A DNA stretch of 64,000 bases from Blastocladiella emersonii ATCC 22665 (taxonomy: Eukaryota > Blastocladiomycota > Blastocladiomycetes > Blastocladiales > Blastocladiaceae): positions 186,001 to 250,000 of the forward strand of contig JANHCV010000002.1 of the NCBI GenBank assembly GCA_025594325.1. The letters run 5' to 3'. Position numbers and translations under genes: made by a program. Shown piece by piece: positions 55,399-64,000 of this stretch; position 1 is the stretch's first letter; each line of letters opens with the position of its first letter. The notes beneath the pieces were generated by a model, which was given only the letters and a program-made list of their open reading frames with translations, was not told the origin of the DNA and ran no database searches.

Positions 55399-55791
55399 CA
55401 ATTCGATGAGCCGTGCTGGAACTGCGGCGCTCCTCCCGCCGCGTCGACCAAGCCCGGCTCCAAGTCGGGCGTCACGGCCGGGGCCCGCGGCGAAAGCGGC
55501 GGCTGGGAGCCGTCGGTGCCGCAGATGTACGCGCCGCGCGCGTGGCCGTACGTGCACGGCGGCGACGACGCGTAAGGGCCGCCGCCATCGTGGTTCTACG
55601 GCGCCCGCGGCCACCGCGGTGCTCCCGTCTGCTACGTGCCCGTTCCCGTCGCCGTCCCTGTCTCGGCAAGCGGTTCGGCCAAGGTCGGAGCGGGTGAGAA
55701 CGACGGCCCCACGGCGTCCAAGCGCCCGGCGGCCCGCGGAGGCGACGAAGAATGGTCAGACGAGTTTTTCGAGCAGTTGTATGCTCGTTAA
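55399..55791 (+). pseudogene. broken relative of the Gly/Tyr-rich CxxCGAPPA gene
   Basis: The frame reads QFDEPCWNCGAPPAASTKPG through WEPSVPQMYAPRAWPYVHGG to an in-frame TAA at 55573-55575. It then continues GPPPSWFYGARGHRGAPVCY to EEWSDEFFEQLYAR and TAA at 55789-55791. The Cys-x2-CysGAPPA motif and the Tyr/Gly/Pro style match 32260-32991, which also has in-frame stops in the middle. No start codon with a good context is visible upstream. It abuts the inner edge of the IR2 right arm. Confidence 0.5.
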
Positions 55792-55793
55792 TC

Positions 55794-56923
55794 GTGAGCC
55801 GAGCTCTCGTGAGACTGGGATGCAGTGTACGCGATCCAAACCCACTCTCGCCCCGCCATTTGGCATACGCTCACCTCGTGTGTGATTGAACAGTGATATC
55901 TCGCGTCAGATCGTCACGGGCGCACTCAAGCTCGCCCCGCACCTGCTGCCCAACTGGGCCGCGGCCCTGGAGCGTCAATGCAGGCTGCCCGCCGCACCAA
56001 CCGCAACTGCCGCCCAGAGCAGGCGCGGTCGGTCGCACTCCCGTTCCCGCTCCGCAAGCCGTCGCGGGCGTAGTTACTCGCCGCCGCCCGTGCGGGAAGC
56101 GGGCCGCGGCCGCTCGCGGTCTGATAGTCGCGACCGCGAGCGTGACCGCACTCGGGATCGTCCGCGGCTCGCGCGCTACGCGACCGACGGCGACGGTGAC
56201 CGCGACCGCGGTTCCTCGCGCCGCGGCCGCTCGTCTACGCGCGGCCGGAGCAGGGACAGCCGTGGATCGAGTACCGCGTCGCGGTCGCCTTCGCCGCGGC
56301 GGTCGCGGTCCCGCTCTAGTTCACGCTCGGTCTCACGGTCGCGGTCGCGGTCTCGTTCGCCCATGAGCACGGGCTCCTCGCGGTCCCCGTCGCCCGAGCC
56401 CGGGGAGGTGGTGGACGAGGTCGTGCCCGCGCAGGTGGTGGTGGACCCGATCACAATGGACTTGACCGCGGCGCTCGCGCCGTTCATGCAGCAGGTGATG
56501 CAGCCGTACCTCCAGCTGCAGGCGACGCTCCAGGCCGCGCTGCTCCAGCAACAGCAGCAGCAGACGAATGCCGTGCAGCAGCAGGCTGCCCTGCTCCAGC
56601 AACAACAGCAATCGAACGCGGCAGCGCAACAGCAGCAGCAGCAGGCCGCCGTGTTCCAGCAACTCGCGCAGGCTCAGGCGCAGCAGCAGCAGCTCAGCGC
56701 CGCCGCGGGGATCCAGCAGTTCCTCGCGCCCGCTACGGCGGTCGCGGTGCCCGCGGCCATGCTGCAGCCCGGGTCCATGCTTGCAAGCTCCTTCATGCAG
56801 GCGCAGCCGACGCCGGAGCGGCCCGTCGCGGACAGGGTTGGCAGCAGCGGAGGGTCGCGATCGCTCGCGCTCCAGCGGGAGCTGCTTGGGATCGGGTCGT
56901 CGCCCGAGCCGGGGGAGGTGTAG
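55794..56923 (+). pseudogene. RSQ1 3' copy lacking exons 1-3
   Basis: From 55889 it is identical to RSQ1 exon 4 and five bases of the preceding intron (AACAG), ending with the same SSPEPGEV stop. Immediately upstream (about 55794-55888) is a diverged version of the end of exon 3 and of intron 3: CCGAGCTCTCGTGAGACTGG here against CCGAGCTCTCGTGGGACTGG in RSQ1, followed by a GTACGC donor. Nothing similar to exons 1, 2 or most of exon 3 lies further upstream. The duplication therefore broke inside exon 3, and the exact identity starts at the intron 3 acceptor. Confidence 0.82.
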
Positions 56924-58614
56924 GAGGCGTGTGGCGATGTGAGCGGGAGAGATATAGGGTGGGTGGGCTGTTGTGTACAAGTATCGCGGAGTCGCGATCG
57001 TGCTCGCGGCCATCGTCATGGTGTGAGGTTGTGGTGCCCGCGGCCATCGTTGGAGGACTCCACCGCGACGCGGGCGGTGACTCGCGCGATGATGATCGCA
57101 CAAGGCTTCAGCTATCATTACCCATAAGCTGAGCGTATACTCGAGCGGCGAGGACGTATTCGCCGCGCATGAGGAGCATCGCGATACAGCGCGTGATGGC
57201 GGAGGGAGCGGCGTGGCCAAAGCGGCTCCCACCGCCGCCACCGCTCCCGCTCCCCACCACCCCACCTCATGCTAGCGAATGTAAGCCCCGAGCCAAGCTG
57301 CGACCTCATGCACTCTGCTCTTTATGACAGATACGTCGACCTCGATGCTCCTCCTGCGCCCGCCCTGAAACTCGGCGACGTCGAGTCGGCGGTGGGCGCA
57401 CGCACCGATTGCTCTCCTCCGCTTCCCGTGTCGTGTTCTCGACTTTCGGACTGCTTGACACGCAACTCGTGCCCGAATGGATCTTCTTCACGCCCTAATC
57501 TCACCTAGTTTCGAGAACATCGAGGTTTTCCGTGGTCTCAGCTCTCGCTTTTGGTTTACTGCGCCAACCTGTCGGTACGTAGCGCGGCTCGAACGTGGAC
57601 ATTCCAGTGTCCTCGTACATCAACGCTTCTCGGCGATCGGACCGGCGGCTCGAACCCCCGGCTCGCGTCAGCATCCAAGCCCTTCATCATCGCTTCGGTA
57701 GTCCCGTCTCCGCTTTTGAACGACTCGATGGCGCTGCTCGAGCCGCTAAGATTGCGCATACGCGACGACGGCGCGTCGCTCGCTTGTTGACACTTCTCTC
57801 TTCGTCACCTCCGTAGCACCCTTTCTTGCCCAGCACCTCGGCCTGGTCGCTGTTCGACGTCAAATCGCCAACAAGTCCTTCACACTCGATTTCCACCAAC
57901 TCCAACGGTTCCAAGGTCAATTTTGACTCTTTGGCCTCGGCTCGACACGACGCTTTTCAACTCAACACGGCCTTCGGGTACGATTGGCCTCGATACTTGC
58001 GACCACACCAAGCTGGAGCCTGTCGCTTACGTATCGCCCACGTTCTATGCTCGCCCGCTTCCACAGTCTTCGATCCAGCACTCAAGTCGCTTGCGCCCTC
58101 GCTTGGCCCCAAGTCCGTGCCGCGCGACGTTTCGTTCGCTGGATCGACTTTCAGCTGGACCTACTTACAACTGGTTCGACGCCCGCCCCGCACTTGTAAA
58201 TCCCACCCGAATTTGCTTGAAGTCCGTCACGGAGGTTGCAAGGCGCGGCACCTTGAGCAACTTGTCGGCGACTTTGTTCTGCTGTATTCCATGACCTTCC
58301 GGCCTCTTCGCCTCTTGGGGCGGCCGACGACTAGATTTACAAATTCATGGCTGCGAGGGCGAACCTCGCACAGGTCTCGGGCCCGAAATTTATTGAGAGC
58401 TGGCTTCTGGATTTTTTGGTGTGCGTGCGCGTGCAGGCGCCGCAGGTTTTAGCTGTCCAAGGCGTGCGGCGGAGGTGCGAAGTGGTCGCCACGCAGGTCG
58501 CCACGCGCCAGGCGGGTGGGCGTGATCGCCGCCCGCTCTCTCTCTCTCGCCTTTCACTTCTCCGCTCCCCCGGCCAGCGAATCAAGCTCACCCACCCCAT
58601 CCACTCGGTGCATC
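56924..58614. other. unassigned block between the RSQ1 copy and RSQ3' (right copy)
   Basis: Identical, inverted, to 38584-40274. On the plus strand, 57269-57508 begins with the possible start MLANVSPEPSCDLMHSALYD; other protein-like pieces follow to about 58300. A spliced gene is possible but not resolved. The last ~100 bp (CT-rich) are the RSQ3' promoter. Confidence 0.4.
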
Positions 58615-61279
58615 ATGGACACCAACCAGCGGCAGACCCGCTCCGCGACCGCCGCCGCCGCCGCGGCGCGCGCCTCCGCCCCGTCGCCCGCCGCGTCGCC
58701 CGGTTCGTCGCCCACCCGCTACCTGCCGCGCGAGCACGAGCGCATGCGCTCCCCGTCGCGCTCGCCCATGCCACATGTCGACTCCGACCCCAAGCCCGAG
58801 CGCGACCACGACCGCGACCACGAGCGCGACCACCACGACGACCGTGACGATCGCGACGACCACGATCGCGACGACCACGACGACCGCGACGATCGCGACA
58901 ACCACGACCGCGACCGCGACGACGAGCCCATGGACGAGGACGACCGTGAGCCCGGTCAGCAGCTCTCTCGGTACGACCGCGAGGCTGCCGAGGGCGGCGA
59001 CGCGGCGGCGGGCGTCACGGCGCTTCCCCCGACCCGCACCGTCCGCCTGCTCAACCTGCCCGGCCACCACCGCGTCGACGTCTACCGCCGCGAGCTCGCC
59101 CGCGAGGAGGGCGTCAACAAGGTCGACGTGCTTGCCAAGGGCGAGGACTTCCAGGCGATCCTGCACTTCGTACGCCCCTTTTGCTCTCGCTTTCGCTTGC
59201 GTTTTGCCTTGCTGCTTCCCCGCTTGCGACTCGGTCTCCTTCGCTTTCGCCGCTCGCCTCTCGCCGCCTTATGCGGCTCGAATATGGCTCGGATCCCTTC
59301 GCGTTCGCCGCTCGCCACCTCGCTTGCGACTCGAGCGCCTTCGCTTTCGTCGCTTTCCACCTCGTTCGACTCGATCCCCAAGGCTCACCTCGCCGTTGCC
59401 ATCGCCGTAGAACGACCTGCGCGACGCCATCAACGCCAAAACCTACTGGCACCGCCGCGAGCAGTGGGACACCCAGGTCGACGCCCACTACATGCTGCCG
59501 CGCGAGCTCGTCCGCCGCCGCACCCCGTGCGAGCACCGCTGGAGCCAGGGCTCGCTGCGCGTCGACCTCGTGCCCAGCAAGGACCAGCCCACCGAGCCGC
59601 CGCGCGCCGAGCGCCTCAAGGCTACTCTGGGCGCCTTTGGCGAGATCTACTCGTTTGAGCTCGACCAGGACTCGCAGGGGTACGTTGCACGCCTCGGCGG
59701 CATGTATCGCTGGCGGGTTGCCGAGCTGACCCATGGCGATGCCTCGGATCTAGCTCGTACTACGCGTACATCGAGTTCTTCAGCAGCAAGGAGCGCAACG
59801 ACGCGTGCGAGTCGCTCAACGGCGAGAAGCTCGACGACTACACGATGCGCACCCAGCTCGCGTGGGACAAGCTCTCGCTGTACGTTTCGACTCCCTTGTG
59901 GCTCACGCTCGGAGCCGCATCTCACACTCTGCCCGCCACCATGTAGCGACGCCCCGCACCAGCTCCTGTCCGGCGAGTGGTCGATCCCCAAGCGCTTCCT
60001 GCCCGTGTGGGCCCTGCGCATCGTCGAGACCGGCCGCATGCCGCCCGAGAACTCGGGCGACGGGTCGTTCAGCCGCGGCGCCCGCTCCGGGCGGCCCGGC
60101 TCGCCCCGCCGCAACGGCGGTGGCGACTACGGCTCCTCGCGGTACGCCAACGGCGGGCGCCAGCGCTCGCGCTCGCCGCCGCGCAGTCGGGCCGGTCCCT
60201 CCTCGACCGCGCACCGCTCGAGCCAGTACCGCGACGCGCCGACCAACGCGCGCTACTCGCACCGCGACGACTCGCCGCCTCCGTCCTCGTCGCGCCAGCA
60301 GTACTTGCAGCAGCGCGAGCCGTCGTCGTCGGGCTACGGCCGCGACGCCCCCACTGCCCCGCGCCAGACCCGCACCCGCGACGCCGAGTACGCCCGCGAC
60401 GCCGGGTACCGCCGCGAGCCCGAGTACCGCCGCGAGCGCGAGCGCGAGCGCGAGTACCGCCGCGACCGCGACCCCGCCGAGTACAAGCGCCCGCGCGAGT
60501 CGCAGCACCAGCAGCGCGATCGCAGCTGGAGCCCCGAGCCCGTGCGCGCGTCGCGCTCGCGCCACGCTTCGCCGCCCCCTCCGCCGCCCCCTCCGCCGCA
60601 GTCGCAGTCGCGCACCCATCGCCAGTCTCGCCAGCGCTCCTACTCGCCGCGCCGCGGGTCGCCCCCGCCGCAGCGCACGCGCGACCGCGAGCACAAGCGT
60701 GAGCGCGCGCTGCCGCCGCCGCCCGCGGGCCCGCCGGCGCCCGTCCAGCTCCCGCCGCCCGCGGTCCAGCTCGCGCCGGCCGGGCTCCATGCGCCCGTGA
60801 ACCCCGCCGCGGCGCTGCAGATGATGCAGATGATGGCCCAGTTTCAGTCGCAGATGCAGACGAACCCGTACATGGTGGCCGCGGCCATGGCTGCGATGCA
60901 GAACCCGAATGCGGCCGTTACCGCAGCGACCGCCGCCGCGGCCACGGCCGACCCGCACCACCAGCAGCAGCAGCAGCAGTTGCTCCAGCAGCAGCAGCAG
61001 CCGCCGCAGGTCCAGGTCCAGCAGCAGCCGCAGGTCCAGCAGCAGTACGCGCCCGCCATGGCCGCGCTCGCCATGATGCAGCAGCAGTGGCAGCAGCAAC
61101 AGCAGCAGCAGCAGCAGCTCCAGCAGCTTCAACAGCAGCAGCCCAACAACGTCACGACGGCGCTCCTCGCAGCGCTCCCGCGCCAGGCCGCGCCCGCCGC
61201 CACCGACGCCGACGGACGCGCGACCTCGACCGACCGCCGTAGAGTGGCCGACGACCGCCGCCAGTCGAGCTGTCGTTGA
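58615..61279 (+). CDS. RSQ3' (right copy), full-length with Gln-rich tail
   Basis: Exons: 58615-59169, 59411-59679, 59754-59879 and 59947-61279, giving 760 residues; phases 0, 2, 2. The N-terminal half is identical to the left copy: mixed-charge Asp/Arg/His run, module 1, RRRTPC, SQGSLRVDL, module 2. Exon 4 continues LDAPHQLLSGEWSIPKRFLP, then a long Arg/Ser/Tyr/Pro-rich region (about residues 355-555; for example YRREPEYRREREREREYRRD). A Met/Ala/Gln stretch follows (ALQMMQMMAQFQSQMQ), then long Gln runs, and a conserved end (VTTALLAALPRQAAPAATDA). Compared with the left copy the Gln runs are longer and the frame is intact, so this is probably the functional RSQ3 gene. Confidence 0.85.
59170..59410 (+). 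repeat. minisatellite-like intron 1 of RSQ3' (right)
   Basis: Same 241-bp intron and internal repeat as at 37788-38028. The other introns of the family are 55-99 bp. Confidence 0.7.
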
Positions 61280-61483
61280 GCGAGCGGTGGACGGTCCACC
61301 GACGGACGACCGCGACGACCGTGACAAAGCTGACCCGGACCATTCGCCCCGCTATCTTGTTTGAGTGTTTCTCCTGTTCTGTATTCTCTCCCCCACACAC
61401 TTTCATGGCCGTAATAAACGTGGCTGCGGCCTGTAAAACATGGTTTGAACGTACTGACCTCTCGGACGCGATGAGCGCGACGC

Positions 61484-61491
61484 GACGCGTC
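61484..61491. promoter_or_regulatory. GACGCGTC palindrome upstream of RSQ4'
   Basis: It lies 130 bp before the start at 61621, within CGACGCGACGCGTCGAGTCA. RSQ4 has the same palindrome at a similar distance. Confidence 0.4.
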
Positions 61492-61620
61492 GAGTCACAC
61501 GGGTGGCGGGCCGACGACGACACGACGCGTTGGACTTCCGCCTCCCGCCGGACCCGCAGCCAAATGAAGCTAATGAACGACACTTGTCGCAACGCTTAAC
61601 CAAGTGCTACCAACGTGAGA

Positions 61621-63460
61621 ATGTTGTCTTCCGAGACCCCGCCTTCGTCGAACGCAGCCGCGGCACACGACCCGCAGGACGAGTTCCCTCCGAGCCGGGC
61701 CATTCGCTTGATGTGGAAGTTGGACGAGCGGATTCAGGCCGACTACCACCAGGAACTCATGGACGAGTGCGTCGGGGTGCAGCGCGTGCATCTTTCCACG
61801 GCGCAGTTCACTTACGGCGCGTGCCAGTTCGCTATCATCAACTTTGTGCGTTCGTTCTGCTCCCGCTTCGTGGTGCGCTCACTCATCTCGAACCGAGTAG
61901 CACGACCTTCGCGACGCGCAGACGGCGCTGGTGCAGTGGCACGGGCGGCGGCATTGGGGCACCCGCGTCGAGGCCCACTTCATGCTGCCGTGCGAGCCCG
62001 TGCGCCATCGCACGCCGTGCTTGAGTCTCAACTCCCAGGGCTCGCTTCGCATCGAGGTTCAGCCCAAGTCGACCCCGCTTGATCTTGCGGCCTTTGCGTC
62101 GTGGCTTCGTGAGCAACTCGGCGAGTTTGGCGAGCTGCGCTCGTTTACACAGGTCGAGGAAGCGTCGCGCCAGTACGCGATTTGTACTCGTACTGCCACC
62201 GCACGCTGGGCTAACGATCACTCTCCCGGATCGTGTAGTGGGTTGCTGGTCGCCTTCGTCGAGTTCTTTGACGGCCGCGATCGGATCAAAGCGTGCACGG
62301 AACTGAGCGAGGCGCGGTTCGACGGATTCACCATCGATGTCCAGTTTGCGTGGGATCAGTCGAGCGTGCACGTGTCTCCCTTCCTTACCTTCGTGTGACG
62401 CGGCAACCTACACTGATCCGCATCTCATCTTAGTGATATCACGGAGAACATCTTTAACCATTGTGTCGAGCTCCCGATACGACTTCTTCCGAAATGGGCC
62501 AGATCACTTCTCAATCCCACCGACGACGAGGAATACCAACACGAGTTGGAGTTTGCTTCGCGTCGCGCCAGCGCCATCACTCTCGAGGAGCTGAGGGGCG
62601 GGTCCGACCCGCTTCGTTCTCGCCCGCAATCCCGCTCTCGCTCACGTTCTCAGTCTTGTTTGGAGTCCCGCTCTCGCTCTCACACTCGCTCTCCCTCGAA
62701 CGATGCGGGTGCTTGCATCAACCAGCCTGTACCGGCGCGAGGCCACGATCCAGCACAGTATGGGTACTCGACGCCCCGCGACCATTCGCGCGGGCGGTCG
62801 CGCCGCCGTAGCCGCTCACCGCGCGATTCGCGCGGCCGTAACAGTTCCGACGACCGGGATCGGCGCGCCCATCGCGACCGCGACTACGGATACGAGAGCC
62901 GCGGCCGGTCTCGGTCGCCCTCGCGGCATCGTAACGATTCGTTGTCTAGCTTACCTTCCTTCTCGCCGTCATTCTCGAATTTACACCGCTCCGACTCGCA
63001 CGTTCGCGGGCCGACGAACGAGGTCCATCCTTCGCAGAACTTTTACTCCCCGCCGACGAGCGGATTCGTGCCGCCCTTCAATCCATTTCCTGCGGTCGCA
63101 CCTTATCCCGGAACGCCACCGTTTCCCTTGCTCGCTCAACAGCAGCAGCAGTATCATTTCGCCCACGCGCTTGCGCTGCAGGCATCGTTCGCGGCGGCCG
63201 TCGCGTCCGACCCGCCGCTCTACTCTTCCTTGATGGCCTTTGGTTTCGGCGGTATCGCTTCGGTGCCGGCCGAGTTCACAGCGAATAGCCCAATGTTTGC
63301 AGCTGCTTCCGCTCCACAGCCTGTGGGTGAGCCGGCGCACAAGCCCGTTGGGGAGTCCACACCGCCTTCGATTCCGAGTGGTGGTGGCGGCGAGGAATCA
63401 AGTTCGACGGCGGTCCCGCACCCGAATGAGCGGGATCAGGCCGAAGAGGCGGGTAACTAG
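61621..63460 (+). CDS. RSQ4' (right copy): RRM-like modules plus Arg/Ser-rich tail, GC-AG intron
   Basis: Exons: 61621-61845, 61901-62172, 62239-62367 and 62434-63460, giving 550 residues; introns of 55, 66 and 66 bp, phases 0, 2, 2. The third intron begins GCACGT instead of GT. This donor is fixed by homology with RSQ1 and RSQ4 and keeps the frame, giving SSV|DITENIFNHCVELPIRLL against DAV|DISRQIVTG in RSQ1. Module 1: PPSRAIRLMWKLDERIQADY, then HDLRDAQTALVQWHGRRHW; RHRTPC and SQGSLRIEV follow; module 2: GEFGELRSFTQ and VAFVEFFDGRDRIKACTEL. The tail starts ITLEELRGGSDPL, then Arg/Ser sequence, then a Pro/Phe/Tyr-rich end. It is clearly diverged from RSQ4 (33764-35698), so it is outside the homogenised core. 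Confidence 0.83.
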
Positions 63461-64000
63461 GTGCGTTGTTGGTTTGATGGTGAGAAAATGGTGATGGAGA
63501 TACGCGAGAGCAGTTTGATGGAGCGGGGAGGCATGGCGAGCTCCTCGCCGCCATCGAGGTCGAGTGCGTAATAAACTTGTAACTGTCGAGCTCGCTAGGC
63601 TCTTTGGAGAGATAGAGCTCCGCTGAGGCGTCTCTGGTTTCATCGCACTCTCGTTCTCGAAGCCGTATCGTTCAGCGACACAGACAACACTGGTCGACTC
63701 AAGCACACGACCTCGGTGCGAAGAGAGCTTGGGGATGCGGCGATGAGTGATTGTTAGGCTGATGGGTTCGCGGGACGCGTGTTGTTGACGCAGGGCAAGG
63801 TCGCGAGAAGTAGAGGGACGGGCTCGGTAAAAATCCCGGTAGCCAGCGGCGGGCGGGAGACGCTACGCGACGCGTTCGAGCAACGCGAGAGACACGTGTG
63901 GATGATACAGCGACGTTGCAAGTTGGGCGACCGGTCAAGTGGCGCCACTCCCTGACTCCGCTTCCGCTCTCCACCCGCAACTCTCCATGGAACTGATGAA
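63461..64000. other. 3' region and intergenic DNA to the window end
   Basis: No supported gene. A short AATAAA-like string (GCGTAATAAACTTG near 63566-63579) may belong to the RSQ4' polyadenylation region. Confidence 0.4.

Larger units (their letters stand above)
55889..60078. repeat. IR2 right arm, identical core (4,190 bp)
   Basis: Reverse complement of 37120-41309 (position sum 97198). It contains RSQ1 exon 4, the unassigned block, and RSQ3' exons 1-3 with the start of exon 4. Diverged homology extends outward to the end of RSQ4' at 63460. Confidence 0.92.

Noticed and set aside
41310-55888. IR2 spacer as a single mobile unit
   Set aside because: It holds conserved core genes (UTP7, GATA factor, PPR protein) and no mobility gene.

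Overview
The window is nuclear DNA of a high-GC basidiomycete fungus, probably a yeast-like one. The evidence is: intron-rich genes with short introns (mostly 55-125 bp, GTACGT or GTGCGT donors, mostly TAG acceptors); strongly C/G-ending codons; gccaccATGG start contexts; and fungal families (HAM1-type DUF5923/DUF4449 protein, Dal5/Tna1-type transporter, fungal GATA finger, UTP7). Trichosporonales-like Tremellomycetes would fit, but I cannot place the species from sequence alone.

Layout. 0-1.6 kb: a low-complexity ORF. 3.85-15.26 kb: a 3,776-residue membrane-anchored protein built of more than 20 LEA14-like/DUF3712-like repeats, with a recent 1,818-bp internal duplication. 15.7-23.4 kb: a perfect-looking 2,070-bp inverted repeat (IR1) around a 3.5-kb, less GC-rich spacer. 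Each arm carries the 3' ends of two convergent genes, so one copy of each is truncated. 22.5-31.8 kb: a HAM1-like protein, an unknown protein, a HAD pyrimidine 5'-nucleotidase and an anion:cation symporter. 32.3-44.3 kb: a Gly/Tyr/Pro-rich gene, then four minus-strand paralogues of a poorly known RNA-binding-like family, called here RSQ (two divergent RRM-like modules, then an Arg/Ser and/or Gln-rich tail). 44.6-55.2 kb: UTP7, a GATA factor, a small membrane protein and a mitochondrial-type PPR protein. 55.4-63.5 kb: an inverted copy of the RSQ cluster (a truncated RSQ1, then RSQ3' and RSQ4') on the plus strand.

The most unusual content is the RSQ cluster. Every member has four exons with intron phases 0, 2, 2. 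The cluster exists twice in opposite orientation (IR2). It is a mosaic: a 4,190-bp core (37120-41309 against 55889-60078) looks identical, while the flanks are clearly diverged. Gene conversion within an older inverted duplication would explain this. A 22-bp difference just outside the core shifts the frame of one RSQ3 copy. Both IR1 and IR2 could in principle invert their spacers. Perfect inverted repeats can also be assembly artefacts, so long-read support is the first thing to establish.

Several intergenic regions near gene starts carry the palindrome GACGCGTC, which contains the MluI box bound by MBF factors in other fungi. No tRNA, rRNA, transposase, reverse transcriptase or CRISPR was found.
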